From Diacronema lutheri (taxonomy: Eukaryota > Haptophyta > Pavlovophyceae > Pavlovales > Pavlovaceae), in contig JAGTXO010000005.1 in the NCBI GenBank assembly GCA_019448385.1, forward strand, positions 806,001-870,000: DNA of 64,000 nt. Direction: 5' to 3'. Position numbers and translations under genes: made by a program. Below are positions 40,536 to 50,862 of the stretch, piece after piece. A model generated the notes under the pieces. That model saw only the letters and a list, made by a program, of their open reading frames with translations, ran no database searches and was not told the DNA's origin. The stretch's first letter is position 1. Each line of letters opens with the position of its first letter.

Positions 40536-40931
40536 TCAACGCTGAGCCATCACGACCGCGGCGATCGCCGGCAGGTCGAGCTCGATCACCAACTCGTCGA
40601 ATGCCGGTTCGGCGCGTGGTGTGGCCATGTTTTCTGGTTCTTGTGCCAATGGCTCGGTACCGGGCGGAGCAGCACGCGGTAGCACCGAGCGCACGCCCAG
40701 CGGCGCGTTTGACGCACGGCCGCAGATCGTCCCGCTCGTGAGGAAAGCATGAGCGCGGATGGCAGGCCCACGATGCGCGTGGCGCGGCCTGAGGGTAGCT
40801 CTGTTCGTGATGGCGTTTGTGACAAGCTGCTCCCATTCGCGCTGCTCACCGAGCGCGGCCCTCTCTGCTTCAGCACGCTTCTGCGCGATGCGCGCGCCCG
40901 TGTCCCCAGCCATAGCTCCGCTGCTTTGCAT
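40536..40931 (-). CDS. Small hypothetical protein
   Basis: 131 residues from ATG 40931 without an intron. The N-terminus is charged and helical ('ARIAQKRAEAERAALGEQRE'), the middle is Arg/Ala-rich, and the end reads 'FDELVIELDLPAIAAVV'. I do not recognise it. The start is 77 bases from the start of the divergent gene at 41009, the same arrangement as other real pairs in this window. The middle might hide an intron. Confidence 0.4.
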   Translation of the reverse strand: MQSSGAMAGDTGARIAQKRAEAERAALGEQREWEQLVTNAITNRATLRPRHAHRGPAIRAHAFLTSGTICGRASNAPLGVRSVLPRAAPPGTEPLAQEPENMATPRAEPAFDELVIELDLPAIAAVVMAQR

Positions 40932-41008
40932 CGGGTTTGCCTCCTTCGCCTTGCTCACAGCCACAAAAAAGCTCACAGATTAAAAAATTTGAGAGTCGTT
41001 TCACAATA

Positions 41009-43002
41009 ATGCCGCCGAAGGGTGCGGCGAAGGTGGAGAAGGAGGGCAAGCGCGCGCCGGGCAAGAGGGCGGACAAGGATGCGCCGCTCACGCATGCCGA
41101 GCTGCTCCGCCTTGAGGCCATGTCCGTTGTGCCCGGCTTGATCACCGACGTTTTCGACGGCGCGATCGACGCGCTCCAGCAGAAACGTCTCACCGGCGCC
41201 GTCACGACGTATACGGCCACGATGCTGCGCGAGGCGATCCTGCAGACGCTCGAGCTTTTCCACATCGGCGCGGATCCGGGCGAGACCGACTTGCTCGATT
41301 CCACGTGGACAGCCGACGAAGAGCCGCCGCACCCGTCCAATGACACCTGGTCGCGCGACATGCTCTCGCTACTCAGGCTGGAGACCAAGGTGGGCGGCAC
41401 ACGGGGCGCGCCGAGGCACATGGCGGCGTCGGCCAAGCTTGGCACGCCCGCGCCGCGCGACGCGCGCGCGTCGACAGACTCGACCTCAACGGCTACGCAC
41501 GGCTCGTTCAACTGGGCCGCGCACGCCAAGGCGTTTGACGCGCCAGCGCCGCCACGCGCGCGGGAGGACACGGCGCGCGCCAAGGTGAACATCCACAAGG
41601 TCGACGAGGATGCGATGCGCGTTCCGCCTCGGTGCGCGCGCTTCGCCTTCGCGCCGCGTGCTTTCCTCCGCGCCGCAGCCGCGCGTGCGCACTGCGCACC
41701 TAACCGCGAGCGCCGCGCCTGCCTTCGCTTGCTTGCGCGCAGGAGCGATACGGATGCAGAGCGCAACCTCGTGCCTAGCACGCGCCTGGGCCGCCAGCTC
41801 GCGCGCGAGCAGCACGAGGAGGTGAGGCGCGTGCACGCGACGCAAGAGCATTTTGGCGCGCGCGACTACCTGTACGATGGCGAAAACAGCACTGTCGTGG
41901 CCACGCCCGTCAGCCGGCCAGAGATGCTCCCCAAAATGGCTGCGCCGACCGCTGCGCAGTAAGTCGCGCGCGCCGCGGCCTCGCGACACGCGCCGCGCGC
42001 GCGTGCAATGGCCGAGCCGACGGCCAAGCGCCGTCTCGCTGCCCGTGCTCACCTTTCGCGGCATGCTCACGGTTCCCGCTCGCCCCGACCTCTCCCCCCC
42101 CCCCCCTCAGCGTGCGCGATACACTCGCGTCAGCGGCCAGCGGCGCCAACGTGGCCGGCGCGCGCCGTATGTCGGGCGCCGCGCGGCCGAGCACGTCCGG
42201 CGGCGGGCTGCGCGCGCGCGGCCGCTCGCGGGCCTCGACGCCCGGGCTGCTCGGCGCGGACCAGGCGCGCGTCGTCACGGCGCAGCCGCCTCTGCTTGCG
42301 CTGATCGCTGCGCCCAGTGCGGGCGTGCGCGTGATCGAGAGTGGGCAGGAGGTGTACGGCGGAATGCTGCCCATCGAGGGCGACGGTGCGATCCCGATGC
42401 GCGTGTACAACAAGCTCGTCGACGGGAGGCGCAGTGTGGCGGCCATCGTGGGCCAGGAGGAGGCGCAACGTGGCAAGGCGCTCGCCGCGCTCGAGACGCG
42501 CTCGTCGCCGCCGTCGCTCCCGGGCTCGTCGCAGGCCAGCCGGCTGCCGGGCGCGCTCACGGCGCTTGGCGCCGACGTGCGCGAGCAGCGCATGTCGCGG
42601 GCGAGCCCGCCGCGCGTGTCGCGCAGGCCGAGCGGCGCGTCGGGCGCGGGCGGCCTGCCCGCCGCTCGCGCCGGCGGAGCGTCGCTCGACGAGCGCGCGC
42701 AGACGGCCGGAGCGAACGCGGCTCGATACGCGCGCGCGCCCAGCCCGCAACGCAGCGCGTGGCCCGAGACGGCCGAGTTCCGCGTGCTGCGTGGCCGCGA
42801 GCGTGCGCCCGTCGCGCGGCACAACCTCGCGGCCAATGCGCGCCACGCGCACGGGCTGTTGGCTGGGGAGGCGCCCACGCGGTCGTGGAGCGCAGAGAGC
42901 AGCTCCGTAGGTTCGCTGCTCCGCTCGCGCTCGGTGGTCGATGGGATGACGATCCACAGCCCGCAGCGGCACGTGGACATCCTGCAGCTCGCCGGCAAGT
43001 GA
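41009..43002 (+). CDS. Hypothetical protein, three exons
   Basis: Exons 41009-41631, 41743-41958 and 42111-43002, 577 codons in consistent phase, introns GT-AG. The second intron has the only textbook donor (GTAAGT) and a C13 pyrimidine tract before its acceptor. The N-terminal 110 residues are the ordered part: 'TDVFDGAIDALQQKRLTGAV', 'REAILQTLELFHIG', then 'EEPPHPSNDTWSRDML'. The Glu-Glu-Pro-x-x-x-x-x-Asp-x-Trp wording recalls axonemal or ciliary proteins such as C2orf81, but this is only a resemblance. The rest is Ser/Arg/Ala-rich and low in structure, ending with 'DGMTIHSPQRHVDILQLAGK'. It converges with the 2OG gene, 23 bases apart. Confidence 0.6.
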
Positions 43003-43025
43003 AACGTGCCGGGCGGCGCTAAAGG

Positions 43026-43895
43026 TCAGACAGCCCATCTCGCCGACATGTCAGTCTTCTGGACCGGGCTCATCGCGGGCGCGAAAAAATTGAACGAGAG
43101 CGAGACGCGCACGCGCCCCCAATCCTCGCCGAGCAGCTCCTGCAGCGGCCCGCACGCGCCCGCGTCGCCCGCGCGGGCCGGCGCGTAAAAGGGCAGCACG
43201 GCGTGGTGCAGTGCCCCAGGGAACAGCGCACACCAGCGCTCACGCGCGCGCACGACACAGTACTCGATCTCGCCCCCCTTTGGCTCGCATGCCGCGAGGA
43301 ACGCGCCGCTCCACCACGGGTGTGCCCGCTGCGCGGCCTCTTCGCCGTTGGCAGCGGCCGGCGCGTGCAGCCAGCACACGCCCGAGGCGAGCGCGCCTGC
43401 ATGGTCGTGCAGACGCAAGAAATCGCCGTGGCGCAGCACGTTGAGCCAGGCCTCGCAGCGCACGGTGGGCTCCTCGCGCAACCGCACGCCCGCGTCCTCG
43501 AGCGCCGCCTCGATTGCGCGCCGCGCCTCGAGCACACTGCGCGAGGCCTCGCTCGGCTCGGCCTGCTGGGCCCATGCGAGGATATCGCGCGTATGGTAGA
43601 ACCCGCAAAACGATGCGCCACACGCGCGGCCATCGCCGTGCCCCTCCTCGGCGCGCCCATCGTCCGCATCGTCCGCGCACATCTGCTTCTCGAGCGCATC
43701 GCACTCGTGCGAGAGGGCGAGCTCGCACAAGTGGCCTATCGTGGCCTCGGAGAAGGGCACGAGTGTGAGCTGGATAGCGAGCCCGCCCAGCGTCTCGCGG
43801 CGCACGTACCGATTGGCCTGGCCGAGGATCCGGCCGAGCACGTCGTCCGCGACACTGCCATTCGCGACAACGCTCTCCGCAAGTTGCTGCGCCAT
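43026..43895 (-). CDS. Putative 2OG-Fe(II) oxygenase
   Basis: 289 residues from ATG 43895, no intron. The C-terminal half follows the TIGR02466-type oxygenase plan: 'EAWLNVLRHGDFLRLHDHAG', with the iron-binding His-x-Asp/His, 'ASGVCWLHAPAA', 'LFPGALHHAVLPFYAP', with the distal His, and 'RVRVSLSFNFF', with the Arg that binds 2-oxoglutarate. The N-terminal 120 residues are helical and unassigned. Substrate unknown; relatives hydroxylate small molecules or proteins. Only 11 bases separate its ATG from the divergent ALG11 ATG. Confidence 0.68.
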   Translation of the reverse strand: MAQQLAESVVANGSVADDVLGRILGQANRYVRRETLGGLAIQLTLVPFSEATIGHLCELALSHECDALEKQMCADDADDGRAEEGHGDGRACGASFCGFYHTRDILAWAQQAEPSEASRSVLEARRAIEAALEDAGVRLREEPTVRCEAWLNVLRHGDFLRLHDHAGALASGVCWLHAPAAANGEEAAQRAHPWWSGAFLAACEPKGGEIEYCVVRARERWCALFPGALHHAVLPFYAPARAGDAGACGPLQELLGEDWGRVRVSLSFNFFAPAMSPVQKTDMSARWAV

Positions 43896-43906
43896 CGTGC
43901 GGCGCG

Positions 43907-45461
43907 ATGGTGGGGCAGGTCGCGGACGGCGCTCGTTGGGTGGGTGCACTCCTCGCGGTGGCCGCCAGCCTGACCGCCCTGCTCGCCGCCTGTGTGCGCG
44001 CGTGGGCGGCCTTGCACCGCGACCGCCGCGTGGTCGCCTTTTTCCACCCGTACTGCAACGACGGCGGCGGAGGCGAGCGCGTGCTCTGGTGCGCGATCGC
44101 GGCGCTCCAGCGCGCGCGCCCCGACCTGCGCGTGGCTGTGTACACGGGCGACGCGCTGAGCGGCGAGCGCATACTCGCCAATGCGTTTGACCGCTTTGGC
44201 GTCACGCTGCCCCGTCGCGTGTCCTTCGTTCAGCTGCGGTTGCGCCGGCTTCTGGACGCCGCGAGCTACCCGCGCGTCACTATGCTCGGGCAGGCGATGG
44301 GAGGCGCGCTCGTCGCGGTCGAGGCGCTCTGCCGGCTCACGCCCGAGGTCTTTGTGGACACGATGGGGTGTGCGGGCTCCTACCCCGTCGCGCGCGCCCT
44401 CTTTGGCTGCCGCGTCGCGAGCTACGTGCACTACCCGACGATCTCGGTCGAGATGATCCGATCGGTCGGCAGCCGCATCGCCGCGCACAACAACGATGCG
44501 ACGATCGCCGCGAGCCGCTGGCGCACGGCGGCCAAGGTGGGCTACTACCGCGCGTTCGCAAGATTCTACGCCATGTGCGGGCGCTGCGCGCACGCCGTGC
44601 TCGTCAACTCGTCGTGGACGGCCGCGCACATCCGGTCGCTGTGGGGTGAGAGCGGCGTTGTGATCGTCTTCCCGCCGTGCGACACGGCCGCGCTCGCCGC
44701 CATCCCGCTCGCGCCGCATGCGCGCGAGCAGCTGGTCGTGTCGATTGCGCAGTTCAGGTGCGCGCCGCGACGGTTTGGACATGGCGCGCCGCGCGCGCGG
44801 CGTGCGCGCCGTTGGCGGCCGGCGCGCACCGACCGGCGCCGCCCATCGTGCGCACGCTGTGTCGCTCTCGCGCAGGCCAGAAAAGGCGCACCCGCTGCAG
44901 CTGCGCGCGTTCGCACGGCTGCGCGAGCGCTGGCCTGCCGAGCACGCGGACGCGCAGCTGGTCGTGATTGGCGCGTGTCGATGCGAGGCCGACGCGCGAC
45001 GCGTAACCGATCTGCGCGCCCTCGCCGCTCAGCTCGGCCTCGCGGACTGCGTGCAGATCTTGCCGGACGTGAGCTACGCGGAGCGGCTCGGCTGGCTGCG
45101 GCGCGCGGCGGTGGGACTGCACACGATGTGGATGGAGCACTTTGGCATTGGCGTCGTCGAGCTCATGGCCTCGGGCGTCGTGCCCGTCGCGCACGCATCC
45201 GGCGGGCCGTTGGCAGACATTGTGCTGCCCGTGGACGGCATGCCGAGCGGCCGGCTGGCGTGCAGCGCGGACGAGTATGCAGAGGCAATGCACGAGCTGC
45301 TCCAGCTCGCCAGGCAGCCGGGGCGCGAGGCGTTCGCCGATTTGCAGAGCGCCGCGCGCCGGGCGTCCGCGCGCTTCTCCGACGAGAGCTTTGAGCGCGC
45401 CTTTGTCGCCGCGCTCAACCCGCTGCTGGGGTTGACAGTTGCGCTGCCCACAGGCAGATGA
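43907..45461 (+). CDS. ALG11: ALG11 alpha-1,2-mannosyltransferase (N-glycan precursor assembly)
   Basis: Two exons, 43907-44757 and 44876-45461, 479 codons; GT-AG intron splits 'VVSIAQFR' from 'PEKAHPLQLRAFARL'. An N-terminal membrane helix ('LLAVAASLTALLAACV') is followed by 'FFHPYCNDGGGGERVLWCAI', 'VFVDTMGCAGSYPVA', 'ASYVHYPTISVEMI', 'VLVNSSWTAAHI', and in the GT-B C-terminal half 'GLHTMWMEHFGIGVVELMAS' and 'HASGGPLADIVLP'. These are diagnostic of ALG11, which adds the fourth and fifth mannose to the dolichol-linked N-glycan precursor on the cytosolic ER face. The C-terminus converges with the MMSDH gene, 50 bases apart. Confidence 0.95.
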
Positions 45462-45511
45462 ACACGCGATCAGACTTGTATTCTGCTTTCTGGTCAAGGC
45501 GAGAAACCACT

Positions 45512-47363
45512 TCACATCGCCCCACCAAAGTTGGCCGCATCTGGTGGCGCGTCTGGCGTGGTGGTCCATTTGGTCGTCACCTTGCGCACCTGCTCGCGAG
45601 CGACACGACAAGGGCGGGACGGTGAGGGCGGGCCGATAAAAGCGCGCAGGAATATAGGCATATGAGCGGGGAAAGGAGGGAGTGTGGGGGTATAGGGGAG
45701 AGGGCCCAGCGCGCGCGCGGATTCGGGCTGTGCGGCACGGCGCGGAAAGGGCGCAATTGCAGCTCGGTGCACGGCCCTCGCGCGACGAGGCACTGGCGCC
45801 GCTGCGCGCGCACGGCGTGCATGCCGCGCAGGAGCATAGACGCGCGCGCACTTTTGTGAAAAAATGCATACCGCCCTCAGCGGTGATGTCATGCTCGCCA
45901 AACTTTGAGAGCGAGCCCTCCATGCCGCCAAACGAGAAGGGCTCGCGCGGCACGGGCACGCCGATGTTGACGCCGATCATCGCCGCGCTGAAACGGCGCG
46001 CAAAGTAGTCGGCCGTCGCGCCCGACTGCGTGTAGATGCACGCCGCGTTGCCGTGCTTGTCAAGGCTTTCCCACTCGAGCGCCTGCCGCGCGTCTCTCGC
46101 GGCGAGGACGCACAGCACTGGGCCGAAGATCTCTGTGCGCACCACCTCATGCTCGCGCATCGACTCGGGCAGCTTGAGCACCGTCGGACCGACCCACCAA
46201 CCCGCGCCATCCGCCACCCACGAGCGGCCGTCGAGGAGCAGCTGCGCGCCGCCCGCGACCGCGGCGTCGATCATCGCGACGATCTTGTCGCGCGATGAGC
46301 AATCGATCACCGGCCCAACGCAGCCGCCATGCTGCCCCTTGCGCAGCTGCGCGGCCTTGGCGACCACCGCGTCGATCAGCTCGGGCTGCTCGCCGATCGT
46401 GATCAGCACCGACGCGGCCATGCATCGCTGGCCCGCGCAGCCGGCGAACGACGCGACGATGTCCGCCGAGGCCATTGGGACGTCGCGGTCGGGCGCGGCG
46501 ACCAGGTGGTTCTTCGCGCCGCCGAGCGCGAGCACCTTCTTGCCGGCGGCGCGCGCGCGGTTGTGCACGAGCTCGGCAACCCGGCTCGAGCCGACGAACG
46601 TGAGCGCCGCGATGCCCGCGTGGTCGCAGAGCGCGCCGACGACGTCGGCCTCGCCCTGCACCATCTGGAAAGCGCCGGCGGGCACGCCCGCCTCGAAGAG
46701 CAGCTCGGCGGCGCGCTGCATCGTGAGCGGGACCTTTTCGCTCGGCTTGAGGATCACGCAGTTACCAGCGACCAGCGCGATAGGGATGGTCCAGAACGGC
46801 ACCTGATTCGGCGCGGCGCGCGCGTGGCCTCGCGCAACTCAAGACGCGCGCGCGCCCACGCTCGCGCCGGGTGACCGCGCGCATGCCATGAAGGGAAAGT
46901 TGAAGGGCACCACGCTCGCAACGACGCCGACCGGGTCCCTGATCTCGTGGCACGTCACGCCCGAGCTGACGGTCAGATGCCTGCCGGCCGCAAGCTGCGG
47001 CATCGAGCACGCCCACTCGACGGTCTCGAGGCCCTTGGCCAGGTCCCCCGCGGCCTCGACGCGGTTCTTGCCGTTCTCGCAAACGATGAGCTCGATCAGC
47101 TCGTCCTTGTGGCTCTCGACGAGCGCGTGGAACTTGAGCAGGATCTGCGCGCGCCGCTTGATCGTCTGCCCGCCCCAGCGCGGGAATTCGGCCGCCGCGC
47201 ACTGCACGGCCTTGTCGACCTCCGCAGCGCTGGCCAGCTCGACGTGCGCCACCACTTCGCCCGTCGCAGGCGAGACGACGTCGCGCATGCGCGCCGCCTT
47301 GTACGCCGCGTCGCGCCAGGGCCCCACGCTCGTGACGAGCGGCAGGATTCCGCGCTTCGACAT
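45512..47363 (-). CDS. Methylmalonate-semialdehyde dehydrogenase (ALDH6 family)
   Basis: Three exons: 47363-46887, 46802-45852 and 45589-45512, 502 codons. Intron 1 has a GC donor (ATG|GCATGC), intron 2 is GT-AG. Signatures: 'SPATGEVVAHVELASAAEVD', 'VVPFNFPF' joined to 'VPFWTIPIALVAGNCVILKP', 'FVGSSRVAELVHNRA', 'GAKNHLVAAPD', the nucleophile block 'SFAGCAGQRCMAAS', 'TEIFGPVLCVL' and 'SFGGMEGSLSKFGEHD'. ALDH6 enzymes turn malonate or methylmalonate semialdehyde into acetyl- or propionyl-CoA with CoA and NAD+ in mitochondrial valine and pyrimidine breakdown. The last exon supplies 'VRKVTTKW' and an unusual Ala/Pro-rich tail. A presequence is not obvious, so an upstream exon may be missing. Confidence 0.92.
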
Positions 47364-47406
47364 ACTTGGCCTTTTTTGGGCGTTGAAGGGACGAGGAAGG
47401 AGCAAA

Positions 47407-47733
47407 ATGATGGGGGCTCGCCGCTGCGTTTGTGCGAGAGCGTTGGTCGTCCTCCTCGTGCTCGTTGTGGGGGCGGCTTCGCCGATTGGCGGAGAAGAAG
47501 ACGTGTGGGCGCCAACGTGCGAGCGCAATGGACGCGGGTGCTCCGAGCGCGAGCGCGCCTTCCTGTACCATTGGCTCGCCAAGCCGCCCACGGTAGCGCG
47601 CGCCGAGCTCGACCGGCTGGTGCAGGCGCGCGCAGGCGGTGGCGACGTGGCCGATTCCGCACAGCGGTGGACTGACCAGCGGCTGCACATCTTGGACCAG
47701 CTTGCGCGCTCCCCATCGAGCGACGAGTTGTGA
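47407..47733 (+). CDS. Small secretory protein with C-terminal SDEL ER-retention signal
   Basis: 108 residues from ATG 47407. A clear signal peptide ('RALVVLLVLVVGAASP') is followed by 'EDVWAPTCERNGRGCSERER', 'AFLYHWLAKPP' and a helical C-terminal half ending in 'SPSSDEL'. SDEL is a known variant of the KDEL/HDEL signal recognised by the ERD2 receptor. Signal peptide plus SDEL argues strongly for an ER-lumen protein. Two cysteines could form a disulphide. I do not recognise the family; it could be a co-chaperone-like factor. The start is 43 bases from the divergent MMSDH start. Confidence 0.68.
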   Translation: MMGARRCVCARALVVLLVLVVGAASPIGGEEDVWAPTCERNGRGCSERERAFLYHWLAKPPTVARAELDRLVQARAGGGDVADSAQRWTDQRLHILDQLARSPSSDEL

Positions 47734-47812
47734 CGAGCTTGGGCGGACGGCGACAGTGCCGACTGCCGAGTGCGCAACCAACGCCAGTTGGTGGCTGTGG
47801 CGCGGTGCGCAT

Positions 47813-48619
47813 CTAGTGGTTTCGTTTCATCACGGTGAACAGGTCGGCGAGGTATATGGTCATCGCGATGGGGATTGCGACGGACACCAGGTTCTTGTCG
47901 ACACCGCGCCACAGCCACCGGACGCCCTGGTCGCGCGAGAGCCGCCTGCACACCTGCGGGAGGGACTCGTCCGTCTTGAACATCTCGTTGCGAATGATGT
48001 CAAACGGATTGGTGATCGTCGCGCCCGCCACGCCCGCCGCCACCGCCTTTTTGGCGGAGCGCAACCGGCCCTCGGAGCGCGGAGCGCCAGGCGCCGGTTT
48101 GGGCAGCCACTCGTCCATCGCGTCCTTAACGAGCACGGCGACGCAGTATTTTGGGACCGTCTTCAAGATGCCCGCCGACGTGCCGTGCCACAGCGCGCCC
48201 AGCCCGCGCGTCTCACTGATCCCGTGCATCGCTGCGCTGACCGTCTGCCAGCGCGAGCCGGGATCCTGGATCGTGATCGACGCGCGGATGATCGGCTGAT
48301 TGGCCACCTGCACCAGCGTGGAGATCACCATAGGCGGGACGACCATCGAGATGGCGGGCGGCGCGCCCGCAGCCACGAGAAGCTGCTTGCCCGCGTCTGA
48401 GCCGTAAAAGATGGACGCCCGCGCCCACGTCATGCCGCCGAGCACCCAACCTACGCCGCGCCATGGCGGCTTGAAGGCCGCCGCCCACTTGCCGAGCACA
48501 CCGGCCCCAGGCACCTTGAAGCCGGACTGCGCGACGGCGGACGCGCGCCAGAGCGGATAGTTCACAAACGCCGCGACGAGCGAGGCCGCGAAGTGGCAGT
48601 CGGCTTCGGGCGCTTGCAT
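47813..48619 (-). CDS. Mitochondrial carrier-like membrane protein
   Basis: 268 residues from ATG 48619, no intron. 'AFVNYPLWRASAVAQSG' and 'TITNPFDIIRNEMFKTDE' fit the Pro-x-Asp-x-x-Arg-type signatures of the mitochondrial carrier family in the first and last repeats, and 'ANQPIIRASITIQDPGS' is the middle one in degenerate form. 'GISETRGLGALWHGTSAGIL' and 'RDQGVRWLWRGVDKNLVSVA' are the matrix-helix 'G...LW.G' motifs that follow. Six helices in three repeats are consistent with the length. The first repeat lacks the Asp, so it is a divergent member; substrate unknown. Confidence 0.72.
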   Translation of the reverse strand: MQAPEADCHFAASLVAAFVNYPLWRASAVAQSGFKVPGAGVLGKWAAAFKPPWRGVGWVLGGMTWARASIFYGSDAGKQLLVAAGAPPAISMVVPPMVISTLVQVANQPIIRASITIQDPGSRWQTVSAAMHGISETRGLGALWHGTSAGILKTVPKYCVAVLVKDAMDEWLPKPAPGAPRSEGRLRSAKKAVAAGVAGATITNPFDIIRNEMFKTDESLPQVCRRLSRDQGVRWLWRGVDKNLVSVAIPIAMTIYLADLFTVMKRNH

Positions 48620-49519
48620 CGCACGACAAAAAACGATTCCCTCTTTTTCCCCCTCTCCTCTTCTTGTTTTGCACACTCTCTCGCCCCGACACAACACGTG
48701 CGTGATTGGGGCGCGCGCAGGGACTCGACGTGTCACGCGATGGCGCATTCTTCTGCTCCCGCAGCTCAAGGTGCGCGCATTCGCGTGCTGTTTGCGCGCT
48801 GTTCACCTCGAAACCGCACGCACGCACGCGGATTGGCTCGGCTCTCGGTCTGGCGCATGCGGGTGCGGGAGGGCAGCGGGAAGGGTGGCGTGTGGGGTGC
48901 GGGAGGGGTGGCGCGCGCGGGCGCGGGAGGGGTGGCGCGCGCGCCTCCGATGAGGACCAATGATTAGCTCTAGCTGATCACTGTGATGCTACGACTGGTA
49001 AGTTTCTGAGGAGAGCACGGCGGGGTTGCGAGCGTCGGGGGGGGTTTGAGGGAGGTGCCCGGGCCGCTCGCATGCCCCCGCGCCAAGCACCTGCGCGCCT
49101 GCCCTGCGCGGCGTGTGGGATGATGACTTCACGTGCATGTATTACCTGCAGAGGGTACGCCCTCGCTGAAGCCACGTTCGATAGGCCTGACCACGCGAGG
49201 GGGGGGGGGGGGGGGGGATGGAGGGGGGCACGCACCACACAGCGCGCGCGGCGGCCGCAGCGGCGCGCGCGCGCACCACGCCGGCTCCGCTCGCAGCTGC
49301 GGTGGGAATGCCGCTGCGCGGTGCTGCACGTGTGGCGTTGCGTTCACGGCGTTCGACCCACCTTGCGCAGGCAGTGCAACGCTGGAGACGGTCCAAGCCA
49401 AAGAGGGCCATGGTGTCATCGAGCTTTGTCCCGGCACAGCAGCGCGCCAAAGCCACGGATCTGACGGACCGGCCCGCTGTCGAGCTTGGTCACTTTCGAC
49501 AGTCGACGCCGGACCCGAG
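48620..49519. other. Intergenic stretch with G/C simple repeats
   Basis: No gene recognised. It holds two near-tandem copies of GCGGGAGGGGTGGCGCGCGCG around 48900-48945, a G19 run at 49199-49217, and CG-rich low complexity at 49240-49280. The 5' part is presumably the promoter of the carrier gene. Confidence 0.5.
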
Positions 49520-50254
49520 TCATTTGAGGCCGTGTTCGGCCGCAATGCCCTTTTTAAGACCAAACTCGGCGACGCCAAAGATCTCGAGCGACTTTGGTCG
49601 CCAACCCACTTCGTGCTGCGCAGTGACGGGGTAGACGTACTTGTCGACGGGACTGTAGCCCTTGATGCGCACCGAATCTCCGATCGTATGCTCGGCGTGA
49701 GACCGCAGCGCGAGCGCGGCGTACCGCGTGGGGATGCAGTCGTACCCGCTGTTTGTCTTGGTGAGCACGCGGCCGTGCTTGTCCACGATCCCCGGGACAA
49801 TGTTCGTCCTGTGCTCAGTGCCTTGCAGCACCTGCCCCATTTTGGGCTTGAGCTTGTTGTCAATCTCGCGCGCCATGCGGCCGAGCGCGCTGTCGTCGTG
49901 CACGCGCTTGTGGCGCAGCGTCCAGCCTGCCTGCGAGGCGTGATATTTGGCAATCACGTTACGGAAGCCGTGCGTCTCTGCCTCCAGCTTCGGCCCGCAC
50001 AAGAAGCCCCAGGTGTCCGGGAACTCTCGCGCCGCGAGCTCCTCACGCTTGATCGCATCGCGCCGGATCTCGTGGGCGTGCACAAAGTTTTGCTCTGCTC
50101 GGGCCAAAAGGGGGCGGGTGCATGCAAAGCCACGGCCGTAAGCGCTACCACGCGTGCGCGCGACACGAAGCCAAGGCCATGAACGCCGCAGCACGCGCGC
50201 GCGCGCGCGCGAACGGGCACGCGGAGCCGGGCGGTTCGCACCTGGGAGGGCCAT
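49520..50254 (-). CDS. Small basic protein, possible flagellar microtubule-associated protein
   Basis: Exon 1 is only 13 bases (50254-50242, 'MALP' plus one base), exon 2 is 50094-49520; the GT-AG intron restores 'MALPEQNFVHAHEIRRDAIK', giving 195 residues. Other blocks: 'FPDTWGFLCGPKLEAETHGF', 'LKPKMGQVLQGTEHRTN', 'NSGYDCIPTRYAALALRSHA', 'YVYPVTAQHEVGWRP'. The 'YP.T..HE.GW' wording resembles small axonemal microtubule-inner proteins such as the CFAP144/FAM183 group, a weak clue only. A 13-base first exon is unusual but phase and start fit well. Its start is 42 bases from the left end of the hAT element. Confidence 0.6.
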   Translation of the reverse strand: MALPGANRPAPRARSRARARVLRRSWPWLRVARTRGSAYGRGFACTRPLLARAEQNFVHAHEIRRDAIKREELAAREFPDTWGFLCGPKLEAETHGFRNVIAKYHASQAGWTLRHKRVHDDSALGRMAREIDNKLKPKMGQVLQGTEHRTNIVPGIVDKHGRVLTKTNSGYDCIPTRYAALALRSHAEHTIGDSVRIKGYSPVDKYVYPVTAQHEVGWRPKSLEIFGVAEFGLKKGIAAEHGLK

Positions 50255-50474
50255 GAGAGATCCGCCGGTAGAACGGGAAACAGACAGACGAGGAGGAAAA
50301 TTTTCAGCGTTCTCCCTTCGCTGCGCTGGCGTCAGTGACGCGTCGCCTCGCAACGATGGCCGCGCGTGACGATGTGACGTGACGTTCGTCACCGTCGCGG
50401 CATCGCGTGACGGTGACGAGTGACGGTCGCGAAGATCGTCGCGACGATGAGCGCCGGCACACTTCCAACAGCCA

Positions 50475-50570
50475 TGTCGCCAGTAACCGCGAGCGCGCCG
50501 TAGGCGTCTTCCCGGGGAGACGCCTACGGCGACGCCCCCCCACTCGCGGCGGCTACTGGCGTCGCCCACG
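50475..50570. repeat. Long imperfect palindrome with perfect 13-base core stem
   Basis: GCCGTAGGCGTCT (50497-50509) pairs perfectly with AGACGCCTACGGC (50518-50530) around an 8-base loop. Outside it, TCGCCAGTAACCGCGAGCG on the left pairs imperfectly with CGCGGCGGCTACTGGCG on the right. It lies inside the left end of the hAT element. Confidence 0.85.
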
Positions 50571-50862
50571 ACCACGTCTCGAAGCTGCGCCATGAAGCCG
50601 CTCTTCACCTGCTCGCCTCGCTCGCTCGCAATTGCGCTGGGACGTTCGCGCGGCGCCAGGACGCGGAAATCTTTTGCTCCGTGCTCGCCGGCGTGCCGCC
50701 GGCCGGGCGCGCAGCTCTGCGGTCTCGGTGCGTGCTCACCGTCGATATTGTCGTCGTGCTCAATGGCATGGGCTCGGCGCCCCAGCTCGCGCAGACACCG
50801 TGCGAGCTTAAGTCGATCTCGTACTGCCCCACGCGCTACGGCCAGTCGGACACGCGTCGCTG

